NCBI GenBank assembly: GCA_951812925.1
Contig: OX638369.1
Span: forward strand, 53,625,061-53,689,060
Length of the DNA stretch: 64,000 bases
DNA from: Calliopum simillimum
Lineage: Eukaryota > Arthropoda > Insecta > Diptera > Lauxaniidae
Reading direction: 5' to 3'
Of the stretch, positions 10,881 through 22,500 are shown piece by piece. Both the position numbers and the translations under genes were made by a program. Numbering within the stretch: the first letter of the stretch is position 1; every line of letters starts with the position of its first letter. The notes beneath the pieces are model-generated. The model ran no database searches. It was not told the origin of the DNA and was given only the letters and a program-made list of their open reading frames with translations.

Positions 10881-13145
10881 TTTGGCACTAAGCTCCTCCT
10901 AGAAGTTCCAGGATAGTATTGAACACACAATAGATTAACTGTCTAATGCACAGAAAATATTCCAATAAAATTTGAAAGCTCTTAAACTGGGTCTATTTTA
11001 ACCGTAGGGACTCCAACCCTTTTGAGTATGGAACCCCTAAAGGGTTAAATAAACCCATTGTGATTGTTCCAAGTGTTGGAAAGTGGGCGTCTGCTAAGTG
11101 TTGCAATATAAAAAAATAATTGTTATTTCTATTTTTTAAGAAAATGCGCACTATTTTGCACTGCGGCGGCGGCTACTTACTCTCTTTTGCCAACTAACTT
11201 TGATTGCTTTTGACCTTAAATAATCGTGTTTGTAGTAGAAAAAGGTCATCAGCAACTTTATCAGCAGCAGCACAAAATCAGTATTTTTTTAATATCACAA
11301 TCACTGGTAGAGTTTCGTGCAACAACAGCAGCAGAAGTCAAGTGTTGCTGCTGCCTGAGAGTTGAGAGTTGCAGTGGTAATTGCTGCAATTGCTGTTTGT
11401 TTTATGTCTTTTTTATGAGGTTTTTAAGACAAACAAACAGCTACAAAGTCTGTTTTCAAAAAAATTAATTAAGTGCTTGGAAAATCAAGTGATTATAAAG
11501 AAAAGCTTTTAAATGTAAGGAGGTCAAAAGTGCTTCACGCAAGCTATGATATTTTGAAACGCTAATAGTTCTGTATTTAAGTTTTTTATCTTGCGCAATG
11601 ACTAACTGCGCAGCGATATCAAGTTTGTCACTTAAATCTTTCGTTTTTACACCCACTGCTGGGCGACTGCTGCTGCTGCTGTTGCACGCAATAAACACAT
11701 AATTTATAAATGCAATATAAAATAAATGGTTACTTTATGCTGTGAGTTTTTTTAACTTCTTTTTATTTTTCTTTTAATTTAATTTTTTTTAACTTCTTAA
11801 GGAAAAATCAATTAAATTTTGTTTGAATTTACAATTGTTGCTTAAATTATTGTCATTTTTTTGGCGGCACATTGCCAGCTCTTAACAGGTATTACTACGT
11901 TGTATTGAAAAAAACACGACACTAATAAAGTATTTATTGCCAAAAATATACGAAAATCAAATACTACCTATTTTGAATTGGATTTATTTAAATTTTTTCC
12001 ATCGCCGCCACACTGCTCTAAATTAAGTTGCCTATTTAAAAATTTATGATGTTTTCGCTGTCTATTTAAAATGCAACACATGTGCTTTTTACTTTTTGTA
12101 TATTCTACATAAAATTGACCGACGGGTTTGTTTCTTTAGTTTTCCTGCATATTGGCAACATTTACACTGACTACATTTTTTTTTATCTTGGAGTGCGAAC
12201 GTTTTAACTGCTCGTTGGCATTTATCAAAATCACACATTTTCATTATTAATTAAATTGGAGTAAATGGGGCTGAAAACAGGCGCAAACAAGCAGGAATTG
12301 CATGTGCAACAGTTAATTTTAGACAAAAATTTATGATAAAACCAGCCACTTTAAGCTTAAAATCGATCGAATCGTTTTTTTTTTTTTTTGAAAACTAAAA
12401 AAATATGTATTGCTTTTTAAAAAGGGGAGTTAGTAGTAAATTTGTTATATTTTTAAATATGCTTTGAAAAGTAGACTATAATAAGTGATAGCATATTCAG
12501 TATTAGTAGTACTGAGGTCATGAGTCAGAGGACAAAATTCTTGAAGTACTTTTCTTCGAAATTAGGTTATGGATATTTCTGGAAAAAGGGTAAAATTCTG
12601 AAAGCCATCAATATCATAAAAGTCTAAAAATTGGCCTTTTGAATAGTAAGACTGAATCTTTCAACCACCATAGCTAAAAATAATCTTGCCATACGAGAAA
12701 CAGTAATTTTGAGACTGGATATGGAATCAGCATTGATAAATACATTGAAAATGGCTATTTGGGTTTCTGTTTGATTTATTTTTTTACTTTCCTTAGATGA
12801 TTTATGAAAACTATCTACTGATCTACATATGTTATTTTGCCAAAAGAAAATTGTTCCAAAGTGTCAATTTTAAGAAGCATATCGTTGAGTAACCAAGAGA
12901 TTGAGGACTATTGATTTCAAAAAAAAAAAAATAAAAAATAAAAAAAAATTTAGGATACCTTATGTTCTCCCATCAAAATATCTTATTTGAACAACTTGGT
13001 ATATGAGTGTCCTCTAAATGAGCTTCAAAAAAATTAAAAAAAATTGGCATTTCACTTTTTTGACACCATTCTCTAATTTTTTAAGTGGTTTACTGTACAA
13101 GCTTCAATCTTGCAACCGCTCTTTCTTGACATAAGTAGTACAATT
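10881..13145. other. Non-coding AT-rich stretch
   Basis: No gene is supported. CAG/CTG-rich patches lie at 11250-11400 and 11660-11690, and homopolymer runs are frequent. The minus-strand ORF at 11465-11698 and the plus-strand ORF at 11226-11468 show no domain. The only notable signal is the dispersed motif copy at 11620-11650. Confidence 0.5.
11620..11650 (+). other. Dispersed plus-strand motif, copy 1
   Basis: CAAGTTTGTCACTTAAATCT followed by TTCGTTTTTAC. This is the most diverged of six copies of a motif of about 28 bp (consensus RGTTYGTTNCTTAAGTC then TTTYGTTTT), all on the plus strand. It is not inside any delimited mobile element. Function unknown. Confidence 0.6.
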
Positions 13146-14401
13146 GAAAAAATCTTAACACACGTTTTACCTAATAATTTTTTTGGGTGTAAAATTTGAA
13201 AATTATTTTAATCTATTTATCTTTGAAAAATACGTCAGTTATTTATTTTTAATGACAAACATGTTGATTTGTTGTAAGTTTGATCGAAATAAGTGAAGAA
13301 AAAGAAGTACGTTTCAAAATTATTAAAAATTTTCAAAAAAATCCAAATTGGTCTTACAAAAAATTGGCCAAAGAATTGAAGATCTGCCGTCAAACTGTTT
13401 CCAATGTTATTAAACAGTTTCAGGAGAATTTGACCATCGATAGGAAACCTGGTTCAGGAAGAAAACAAGGACCACATGTTATTGGGAATGCCAAGAAAAT
13501 TGAAAGCATATTGAAAAGATCTCCAAACACATCTGATAGAAAAGCTGCCCGGTTGGCACAGTGCTCTGGCTATTTGGTGCGAAAAGTTAAAGCCAATGCA
13601 GGTTTGAAAACATAAAAAGTCCAAGTTCCAGACAGGAATGCTGCAAAAAATTTAGACGCCAAAAGTAAGGCTCGGAAATTAAAATCGAATTTTATACAAA
13701 AATATTCATGTTGTACTGGCAGATTCTACGCAGCTTTCGGGTCAAAATTTTTATGTTGCTGATGCTCGAGGAAATGTTGAAGAACAATTTAGAATCCAAA
13801 AGCAGACAAAATTTCCTAAAAAATTTCTGGTATGGCAAGCTATATGCAGTTGCAGCAAATGAAGCAAGTCATTTGTTACATTGGGCTCTACAAATGCCGA
13901 AATATACATCAAAGAATGTTTGAAAAAAAGACTTCTTCCTTTTATAAGAGAGCACAATGTGTCCACATATTTTTGGCCCGATTTGGCATCATGTCACTAC
14001 GGCAAGAAAGCTCTGGAGTGGTACCAAAGTAATAACATAGGTTTTGTACCAAGAGAGGCCAATCCTCCAAATTGTCCGGAGCTAAGACCAGTGGAGAGAT
14101 ATTGGGCTCTTGTAAAAAGAAACTTAAAGAGCACAAAAATGGTGTCCCAAAATATTGAAGATTTTAAAAGGAGATGGGCAAACTGTTCCAAAAAGGTGTC
14201 TGAAACAACTGTCAAATCTCTAATGGAAGGCTAACCAAAAAAGGTCCACGAGTTCAAAAATAGTGGTTAGAACTATAAAAGTTATATTTTTCTGTAATTT
14301 GTAAAATATTATCAATTAAATAAAAAAATCAAATCAAATATCAAAACTCTAAGATCAACCGTTTAAAAATTATTGAATTTTACTTATGTTAAGATTTTTT
14401 C
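13146..14401 (+). mobile_element. Tc1/mariner-superfamily element, D37E type, decayed
   Basis: Terminal inverted repeats of about 37 bp: GAAAAAATCTTAACACACGT at 13146 and the reverse complement of the right end GAAAAAATCTTAACATAAGT (ending 14401); both continue into a shared TCAATAATTTTT/CTAATAATTTTT stretch. The size (1.26 kb) and one central transposase ORF fit a mariner-type element. The outermost bases and the TA duplication are blurred: TA is at 13139-13140 on the left, with no clean TA at the right. Confidence 0.85.
13280..14234 (+). pseudogene. Transposase, IS630/Tc1/mariner superfamily (DD37E), broken
   Basis: Originally a cut-and-paste transposase. The first piece (13280-13615) is a helix-turn-helix domain: KNPNWSYKKLAKELKICRQT followed by the linker GSGRKQGPH (GRPR-like). 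After a stop at 13613-13615 and a frame change, the catalytic part reads LADSTQLSGQNFYV (first Asp region, degenerate), KKFLVWQAICSCS with a stop soon after, AEIYIKECLKKRLLPFI, FWPDLASCHY (second Asp) and NCPELRPVERYWALVKR (Glu). There are 37 residues between that Asp and the Glu, the spacing of the dipteran DD37E group. No ATG is in frame at the start (TTG only). At least one frameshift and two stops make it non-functional. Confidence 0.85.
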
Positions 14402-14479
14402 GATCTCACTCCTTATATTCTATTTGCGTCGCTTCAGCTTCACGAGTTGTTATTTTTTCCGCCCTAGTGAGTTTGTCAG

Positions 14480-14827
14480 TGATGCCAACTTCATATTTTC
14501 AATATTTTTCAACATTTTTGGACCTTTACCTATGTTTTAGATGTTTTCCAATATTTTTCAATATTTCTGGACTTTTTCCGATATACTAGATGTTTTTTGT
14601 TATATTTGGACTGTTACCGAATTCTTCAATGTTTTTCAATACTATTGAACTTATCGATATTAAGGAGGTTTTCCACATTTTTGGACTTTAACCGATATTT
14701 TGAATGTTTGTCAATGAATTTGGGCTTTTCCGATTGTTTCGATGTATTTCTGTATTTTTCAATACTTTTGGAGTTTTACCAATATTTTAGAAGTTTTTCG
14801 AAATTTGTGGACTTTTACTGATTTCCT
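14480..14827. repeat. 38-bp minisatellite (GACTTTTACCGATATTTTAGATG unit), left part
   Basis: Diverged tandem units of about 36-42 bp containing TTTTTCGATATTTTTGGAC and TTTACCGATATTTTAGATG. The same unit recurs at 16228-16335, 41240-41490 and 44440-45355. This array is cut at about 14828 by a hairpin element and continues at 16228, so both intervening elements probably inserted into one array. Confidence 0.8.
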
Positions 14828-15473
14828 CAAAGTATAAGGCTTTCCAAAAAATGCATACTTCATGCTAATTGAGAAATGAATAAATCCTTATTATAAATGC
14901 GATGCCGGGTCCATTAACCATTACATAAAACAATAAGCGGCATTTTTTTAAGAACATAAAACAAAAGGCTCGGTTTTTTTGGCTTTTTATTGGTCAATGT
15001 TTTTTAATTTATTTTTCGTTAGTCCAAGTGAGTAAAAAAGGTTTTATTTCTATTTTAGTCAAAAATCTGACAACTAGTCGATTTTACAATGCCAAAAATA
15101 AGCGATAAGAGCTAGAAAATCAATCATAAATTGGCCAAAAGTGTAAAGAACCCCACAATTTACTACTGATTTTCAAACTTAATTTTGGCATTGTTAAATT
15201 GATTATTTGTCAAATTTTTGACTAAAATAGAAATTAAACCTTTTTTACTCCTTGAAGTACCAAAAAAAAAAAATAAAAACATTAACCAATAAAAAGCCGA
15301 AAAAACCAAGCCTTTTATTTTTGGTCACCGTTGTTTTATGATCTTAAAAAAATGCAGCTTATTATTTTACGTAATGGTAAATGAGCCCAGCATCGTATTT
15401 GTGAGAAGCATTTATTCATTTTTCAATTATAAAAACATGCATTATGTATTTTTCCGGGTGCCTTATACTTTTG
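14828..15473. repeat. Palindromic element (hairpin) inserted in the minisatellite
   Basis: CAAAGTATAAGGC at 14828 pairs with GCCTTATACTTTTG ending at 15473. Inner matches include TGAATAAATCC/AGCATTTATTCA, the GATGCCGGGTCCATTAACC stretch with TAAATGAGCCCAGCATC, and CCTTTTTTACTC with GAGTAAAAAAGG. The centre is near 15145. There is no coding sequence. It lies 12 bp from the next element and, like it, appears to sit in the 38-bp array. Confidence 0.75.
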
Positions 15474-15485
15474 CCCAAGGCTGTA

Positions 15486-16225
15486 GGGGAACTGATGATA
15501 TTGTGGTATAGGTAATCTTTTTTTAAAATTTGCAAAATCTGAAAAAAGTCAAAAAAGCTGTTTTCACAAAGTTGGCAGGTAATGTGGTATGTATGGTAGG
15601 GCATTGTGGTATATATACTGATCAGTACTTGTAAAGTGGGCGGGTAATGTGGTACATATAAGTAGGGCAATGTGGTATACTTAAACCATGCAGCCAAATA
15701 TAAAATTTGAAAGGTATGAAATTAGTTCATAATAACGTTTACATTGGTTCTCTAACTTTTAGTTCTTATAAAAAAATGAACAGCAATCAAATAATGTTAA
15801 GAACAACTAGAAATATTTATATACCACATTAGCGAATCCCGACTATACCACACTGGGCAATTTTTAGAAATTTCCAAATTCCAAAAATAAAATGGGAAAC
15901 TTTGTGAATTAACACAGTTAAACACTTATTTCGCAATACTTATCACTTAGCTTTATTGAATATAAATAAAACTACACCAAAAAGCTACTTTTTCTAAACA
16001 AAATTTTTTTGCAAAAAATCCGGGAAAAAAAATCAACCACACGCGACTTACGTTTCGTTCAACTGAAATCGGAAAAATTTTGTTTAGTGCATGACAGCAA
16101 CACATCCCTGGTATTTCATGTTTTCTGACAGAAGAAAAGCAGTGACGTTCCCAGGTTCTTACCCAAATCGGAGATATCCGACTATACCACATTGAAAAAC
16201 TATACTACAATAGCATCAGTTCCCC
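15486..16225. mobile_element. TA-flanked element with GGGGAACTGATG ends
   Basis: Terminal inverted repeats of 26 bp with two mismatches: GGGGAACTGATGATATTGTG from 15486 and, reverse-complemented from 16225, GGGGAACTGATGCTATTGTA, both followed by GTATAG. TA flanks both ends (15484-15485 and 16226-16227). The phrase AATGTGGTATA recurs inside: near 15590, 15605, 15650 and 15670 in the left half, and as TATACCACATT near 15827, 15845 and 16188 in the right half. Such iterated subterminal sites usually bind the transposase. The minus-strand ORF at 15953-16192 matches nothing I recognise, so the element is probably non-autonomous. Confidence 0.8.
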
Positions 16226-16227
16226 TA

Positions 16228-16335
16228 TGTATTTCAATATTTTTCGATATTTTTAGGCTTTCACCGGAGAAATCGGTGTATTTTGATATTTTTCGATGCA
16301 TTTGGATTTTTACCGATATTTTAGATATCATAAAT
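16228..16335. repeat. 38-bp minisatellite, right part
   Basis: About two and a half units (TTTTTCGATATTTTTAGGC, TTTCACCGGAG, TTTTACCGATATTTTAGATA), the continuation of the array at 14480-14827 on the far side of the two inserted elements. Confidence 0.75.
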
Positions 16336-16523
16336 TTATGGAAATAAATAAAATAAATACATACCTATTGAAGCATCTGTTTGTGGCACATTGTCTTAAA
16401 AAATAGTTTTCGTTATTAGATTTTTTGCTACTTTGTTATCATTCATTTTAGTAGAAGAAGTGTAGTAAAGCAATCTGTCGATTTGTTTTTTTGCAAATAA
16501 CCCCCGTGTCAAAATTTAAACAA

Positions 16524-16553
16524 AACCCGAGCAACGCCTGGTAAAACAGCTAG
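16524..16553 (+). mobile_element. Helitron-like 3' terminus
   Basis: CAAAACCCGAGCAACGCCTG followed by GTAAAACAG and CTAG, then T. An ACCCG/CGGGT-type stem with an AGCAACGC loop, ending in CTAG before a T, is the usual 3' end of Helitrons in invertebrates. Here the stem has one mismatch (CCTGGT). The 5' TC end was not found and no Rep/helicase sequence is visible. Probably a short non-autonomous relic. Confidence 0.55.
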
Positions 16554-16644
16554 TTTAAATATGTATATATTTCTGTGCATGCTCCACTGTTTTTTTTTTT
16601 TTTCAAGTTGGATGAAAGAAATTGTGTTTCTCATAGCTTTGTAA

Positions 16645-17115
16645 TAGAGCTCGCAAACTGTCCATGGCACTGTCGATATTATCAATAGCCTTGCACTGTT
16701 GCGACTATTGATGATTTATAACAGTCTATCGATAGTATTTATTTATATTTATTTTGTCATCCTTGAATTGTTTTCGTACTGACAATAATACCTAATAGTA
16801 CCACTGTTTCATTATCATTGTCAATGTGTTTGATTTTGACAACTAGCCAACATTGTTTACATATGTCAAAATGAATCCAAAGAGCGCCAAGTTTTTATTC
16901 TGTGGGTGAGTCTAAAATATGGACAATTTTTTTAATGATGTTACAAAATGCTATGTATTTACAGCCTATAACATATGTTTTACTTATATATGTAACTTAC
17001 ATTTTACTTATGTCCAAATACTCAGTTATAGTTTGCACTGAAACTGTAACAATCGATAGATAGTGACTATCGTCCACTATCGAATATCGCGACTATCGAT
17101 AGTTTGCGAGCTCTA
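16645..17115. mobile_element. hAT-type non-autonomous element (471 bp) with 8-bp target duplication
   Basis: The ends TAGAGCTCGCAAACT (from 16645) and AGTTTGCGAGCTCTA (to 17115) are perfect 15-bp inverted repeats. The 8-bp duplication CTTTGTAA lies at 16637-16644 and 17116-17123 and fits the hAT preference nTnnnnAn. Subterminal ATCGATAG motifs are frequent (for example 16726, 17053, 17095). Inside, CAAA ATGAATCCAAAGAGCG at 16870 opens a short reading frame that runs into GGGTGAGTC, a good 5' splice site, near 16907. This looks like a retained first exon of the parent transposase. Confidence 0.9.
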
Positions 17116-17123
17116 CTTTGTAA

Positions 17124-20100
17124 TATTCAACATGCGCAAACTATTGAATTGATGAAATAATTAAAAACATCGCACTTTTCTTTATGACTCCTAGAAAATT
17201 TGTCGTAAAACAGTTTTTTCCTTCCCCCTCCTGTTACCCTCAAAAATGCCTGAATCAAAAATTCTTCTATACACAAACCTTCTTAATGATTTTGTTATAG
17301 TCTATTGCTTAGGTCGTAAAAAACATGATAAAAAGGAAGTAAGACGTTCACGGGTTTTTATTACAGAAATCGTACAATTGGCTATTAAAGATGAAAAACC
17401 GCAGAGTGCTATTAAATTAGAGGGTGGAAACTGCAGAGGGGAGGGGGAATGCACTCTTTACAGTTTTTTCAATATATCTAGCGAACTAAGCAAAATGTGG
17501 TTTTTTTGTTTTAGAAAACTTTTTGTAGAGAATTAAATGCTATCGAAAATTCTTAAACCAAAAATTTTGAGACCAAAAAGAAAAAACAGCAAAAAAACGA
17601 ATTCTAGTATTTTTTTACTCTTTTGCCTATAACTTTATTTGGCTTAGAGATAGATAGATATTAAGATAATAGTTGAGCAAATATGGCCAATCGAATTTGG
17701 AATTTTGCTTATGCGATCGGATAAACGGTTATTACTCTACGAAAAAGCATCTACTGCAAAAAATGCTTAGAATCATGCAAGAAATACAAAACAATTTTTT
17801 TCAGAATTTTTTCGACTGCTCGATTCTTCATGTTTTCTAGCTTCTGAATAATTTGTAATGAAATTTCAGAAAAATTTAAAAAAAAAGCAAAATTAAAAAC
17901 ACAAACTATCTCGTTTTCAGTTTTTTGGACTTAACCGACTCAACTATCAAATGAATCTTAAGGTTTTAGGGCTTGAGGAGAAATTATTTAAAATAAACAT
18001 CTTCTTTTATGTCCATTTTTGAAATATATGAAGACATTCAAAATATTATTTAAAACTTTCAAGTAGTAAAACCCATCTTAGATAAAAACCCTATAATCAG
18101 AGCAATTTTATCTTAAATTTACTTCGTGGGCTGTAAAAAAATTTTCTTTTGATATAATCATCAAAATTCTGTCAATTTAAGATACTCAATGATATTCATG
18201 CTACTTAGCAGTTGGATTTCATATTTTTTACATATTACTAAAAATAGTTTTAAATAAAAAATCTCAAATTTTATATATGTATTTTGTTTATTAATTCATT
18301 AAAAATCGGCTTCATCGATAAGGCAAAGCGACTTTAAGCAAAAAGAAAAAAAAAAATCATTTGTTGCCTTAGGCCGCATGGCGCTAACAGAAAAAACACA
18401 GACCATGTTGTCAAAATATTTAAACACCATATGACTACACATATGACTAATTTTTTGTTACATATTCTGGTCTTAAATGATTTATCTTTAACGCTTAATA
18501 AATCATTTAAAACGTCGCGCGCGATAAAAATTAATCAATGAACGGTGGTTGCTTTGGAAAACTGAAAAAAAAAATGCAAAAAACTTCCAATATCATTACA
18601 CAAAACACTATTTGCCAAATGAAATTTTGTAGAAAAAAAAATTTAATATATTGGCAACACAGCGTCATATGACAACTGCAAACGTTGTCATGTGCTTTTA
18701 TCATTATTTAGTTGAAAAAAAATATGAGTTATTAAAAATATAATAAAAATAATAATAATAATTTCATAGTAATGGAATTGCATTTTCATTTATGGTGTGT
18801 TGAAAAATTGTTATGATTTTGATTAGCCTGCAGCGATTACAGCAAACAAAAAAAAAACCGAAATTACAGCTGACTTGTTGGCAAAGGCTGAAATTTTGTA
18901 AAAATTTCAAATGTTTGCCATAAATTTGTGAGTTTTCATTAATTTTTTTGAAATTTAAATCTGTTTTTTTCGATTATGGCAAATATTGGCATTAGTGTCA
19001 TATATTATTGTCGCAGTTTTCTAGCAATTTAGTGCAACTGTCGTTATATGTTTCGTTTGGTTTATAAATTGGAATACATGCTCTAAGGACATCTATGGCG
19101 GCAGCTGTCCAGTCCACATTTTGAATGTGTCTTACGCCGTGTAATTTAATGAAATGCTTGAAGCACAAATAGCGAAAAAACCACTTGCCGTTGTCAGCGA
19201 AAGGATTTTATTTTGTCAGGTTCGTTGCTTAAGTCTTTCGTTTTGATAATACAAAATGCCACAGCGTGAAGGGAAATTGTTGACAAATTTGGAAAGGCAT
19301 ATAACATTATTCAAAACAGCGTCTTATGTGGAGCAAGTTTTTTGAAACTAATTAAGAAAAATCACAACAACAACAAAAACAATATAGCAAATAATATAAG
19401 CAACAGCGATTTAAACAGCAAAACTGAGCAGTGAATTGTAAAAAGTCATTAAAAACATTAAGGTAACACTTGCTGATACTTGCAACCAATATCTATTGAT
19501 TGCCATTCAGTGGAAAATCTAAGTCTGCAACGCCACAATAAAAACAGGACCCACACAATAGCCGCTTGGTGTTGTCAAAAATAGACCAAATAAAAAGTGT
19601 TAATGCGCGCCAAGTGGCACAAATGAAAAAAAGATTTTACTATTCACAATACATACATACATATACGCAAATGTTCAGTGAACCATAGCAGAATTTAATC
19701 TTTGTTTTTTTTTCTTATGGCGCATACGCCCCGTTGTAATGTTGTTGGAAATTAGCAACAACATACAATACTAATGGCAAAAACATGAACATGTGCCGTT
19801 TAGACAAAAAACTAAAACACAAATTTTTTGTCCGACATTTTTTTTTGGTTTGTTGCGCGATAACATCATCACATAATAAATTTATTTTGTTGTTTTACTT
19901 AATTTTTTTTTTTTTACTTTTTAATTTTGAAAACAAGTGCGATAAGTTTTTGTTAATTTTTCGTTTTCCGCAGCATATACTAGACGTATTTATATCTCCA
20001 TTTGTTGAAAATTAATTGCATTTTTTGTAACAATAATTTTAGTAAATTTTTTTTTAACATTTTTTCTTTAAAAGTTGGATAGGTTTTTCCAAAATTTTTT

Positions 20101-20475
20101 TTTTTTAACTTTTTTTACTAAAAAAAAATAAAAAATTCAATTAACACTTAACGTTAAAATAAATAACACGTACTTTACATCAGCACTATAATTTTTGTTG
20201 CAACATTAGTGTGCCATATTGCTACAAGGAACAAAATCCAATATAAACTCGCGGCTGGTTGCTTGCTGCTTATCAAAAGGCTACAAAATTTGGGAAAAAC
20301 AAAACTTAGGCAACAGCTGATTACTATTTTGTTGCAGGCAATAATTAATTTTCTGATTGCACTTGCATTGCACTTGTGTTGCAACAGCAGCAGACAATAA
20401 AAGGCGACCATAAGAATCAGCTGCTTTGAACTGATTGAAAGGCTTGCATAATGTTCATCGATAGATTTTTATTTT
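17124..20475. other. Non-coding AT-rich stretch
   Basis: No supported gene or delimited transposon in 3.3 kb. It contains T runs (19840-20130), a short CAACAACAACAA tract near 19365, and the motif copy at 19217. ORFs at 17246-17536 and 19785-20015 have no recognisable domain. Confidence 0.5.
19217..19247 (+). other. Dispersed plus-strand motif, copy 2
   Basis: CAGGTTCGTTGCTTAAGTCT followed by TTCGTTTTGAT, preceded by a T-rich tract (GATTTTATTTTGT). It shares its first 20 bases exactly with the copy at 51263. The upstream T-rich tract and CAG/GTT junction look like a 3' splice site. Confidence 0.7.
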
Positions 20476-20560
20476 TATACCCTACACCCAGGGAATTTGT
20501 CCCTCCATTTGTAACGCAGAGAAGGAGGCGTGGCAGATGCAGAAAAGTGTATGTGGGTGA
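20476..20560 (+). repeat. Fragment of the dispersed fly repeat with AACGCAGAGAAGGAGG core
   Basis: TACCCTACACCCAGGGAATT, then CCATTTGTAACGCAGAGAAG and GAGGCG. The same string occurs reverse-complemented at about 38045-38096. From memory it is the opening of a repeat widespread in flies (TATACCC, AACGCAGNGAAGGAG, then TTCTTGATCAGCATCAC). Only the first 80 bases are left here. Confidence 0.6.
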
Positions 20561-21434
20561 ATTTCACGATATGCTGAAAACACCTGTCCCACGGGTGTAG
20601 TGCAGGATTGAAGCAAAATTTCGAACATTCCACCATGACATTGTTTAAAAAATTAACATTTTTAGTAATGTTATGTTCATCCCGGAATCAAAAAGAAATC
20701 CTGACAAAGTTTAATCGCGTGAAAACTACCGAAAATGTCCCGTTCGTCATGGTACTTATGCCAAAACAGTCTTTTCCACGCTCGATTTAGCGAAATACAA
20801 TATTCCACTGATGTTCTGCGTGTGGACATATTTAAGTTCCATTAGAACAGATGCTTTTTTTGACCCTCTGATGTGCGCTGATGGCATTATCACTATTGTC
20901 CCACGCATTTTTCATATTCCGTAGGCAATTGTAAATTACCGTGGTTATTCCGCCGCGTTAGGCTTGGAGCGCTTCCGCGCCGGTTTTTTTTTTTTCAAAT
21001 CCATTAACACAGTAACCAAGCCCAACAGAGGAGTTCTCTCCAAATGTTCCCATGTATTTACTTGCTGGGGTCGAAACAAAATGACAAAAGTACTGGAACA
21101 AAGTCGATGTCCCCTCCCTCATGGTCAAAATATTGATGACAAGTGGAATTTTTTTTGGTACATCATCATTGTGGAATGAAGAGTCTGTCAAACTTAGTCG
21201 ATTGTGTCTGGTAGCAAGAGTTGGCAATTTGCTTTGTGTGCGTGACGCTCAATTATTCATGACATGTACCCTCCGTCATGTGTCCCCTCCGTCAATTGTC
21301 CCCTCCGTCATGATTTTGCGATATTTTATTTTCAGTGTTGAAAATTACGAAGTAGTATGCACCTACTATAGCAGATATGCTTTATCAAAAATATCATGTT
21401 TTTAACAAAACCAAATATGGCGGTCAAAAATTCA
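20561..21434. repeat. Stretch with iterated GTCCCCTCCGTCA phrase
   Basis: TGTCCCCTCCGTCA occurs twice in tandem near 21279-21310, with relatives GTACCCTCCGTCATG (21267), TGTCCCCTCCCTCATG (21108) and TGTCCCGTTCGTCATG (20737), all in one orientation. It resembles the subterminal phrase arrays of the TA-flanked elements, but no inverted partner or opposite end was found. No gene is supported here; the overlapping ORFs on both strands at 20958-21405 are by-products. Confidence 0.45.
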
Positions 21435-21946
21435 ATATGGTGGACTTTATTTAAAAATAAACTAATGTGAACCAAATATCGTGCATGGGTCGCTGCCAAT
21501 CACGAATCCGGGGTCGAATTTACAAATTTCAAATTGGCAGATCCAAGATGGCGTACAAAACTTGAAAAAATCAAACGATTTTTTTGAAATTTGGCTTATG
21601 AGGGTTTTTTAGGTCACTAATCACGGATCCGCCGACGGATTTACAAAATTCAAGATGAAGAATACGAAATGGCGGACCAAAATCAAAAATCAACCGTCAG
21701 TCATCTTGAGTCCGCCATCTTGTATTTTCTAAATCCGACCACGGATTCGTGATAAGCGACTACAAAAACCCTTGTACCACAAATTTCAGGAAAATCGGTT
21801 GATTTTTAAAAATTTAGTCCACCGTCTTCGATCCGCTATTTTGAATTTTGTAAGTCTGACACTGGATTCGTGATTAGCAACCAAAAAACTGCCATGAACG
21901 AAATTTGGTTCACATTAGTTTATTTTTAAATAAAGCCCACCATATG
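21435..21946. repeat. Palindromic element, 0.5 kb
   Basis: AATATGGTGGACTTTATTTA at 21435 pairs with TAAATAAAGCCCACCATATG ending at 21946. TAATGTGAACCAAAT pairs with ATTTGGTTCACATTA. Inner segments (CACGAATCCGGGGTCG with CCACGGATTCGTG; CCAAGATGGCG with CGCCATCTTG) continue to a centre near 21693. No ORF or target duplication was found. Confidence 0.75.
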
Positions 21947-22009
21947 CCACCCATACAAAAGATATATTCAAAACACAACACTTAGAGCATTTTTTGCGAT
22001 AAAAGATGC

Positions 22010-22500
22010 AAAATACATATACTTAGTTACTAGGAATGGTAAGTTCAAGCTCTGAGTAAAAACTAGGCGATTTTGGACAAGAGGGCGTAACACCTCCCAT
22101 ACAAGTAAAAGCTTTAAAACGCTATACCAAAAGCGTTATTCAATCCAACTAAATTTCACTCAAATACTAAGAACAGTAAAAGAAAACTCTGAAAAAAAAT
22201 CTGGTGAATTTAGCCAAGAACCTCCCAAATCTCACTCAAATACTAAGGACAGTAAGTGCAAGCTCAGACAAAAAAACTATGCAAATTCGAACAAGAGGAC
22301 GTGGCATGTCCCATACAATCAAAATTAATGAGCTTCTGTAGTGCAAGAGTTATTTGAGGTAATGAAACAAAATTTCCCACAAATACTTGGAATAGTTAGT
22401 GAAAGATCTGAGAAAAAACTAATTGAATTCTGTCGAGATGGCGTCGCACCTCCCGTACAAGCAAAATTTTCAAAAAAAAAAAAAAAACAGTTTGGGATAA
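22010..22500. repeat. Three degenerate tandem units of about 170 bp
   Basis: Each unit holds CAAATACTnnGAAnAGT, a GCTCTGAGTAAAAACT-like stretch and GAGGGCGTAACACCTCCCAT followed by ACAA. Copies start near 22030, 22235 and 22385. A fourth copy lies in reverse orientation at about 37660-37770. This is a decayed dispersed repeat, not coding. Confidence 0.6.

Noticed and set aside
17246..17536. 96-codon ORF with a Lys/Arg-rich middle (CLGRKKHDKKEVRRSRV)
   Set aside because: No recognised domain, no codon bias that I can judge, poly-T and AT-rich ends. Kept as noise unless transcript evidence appears.
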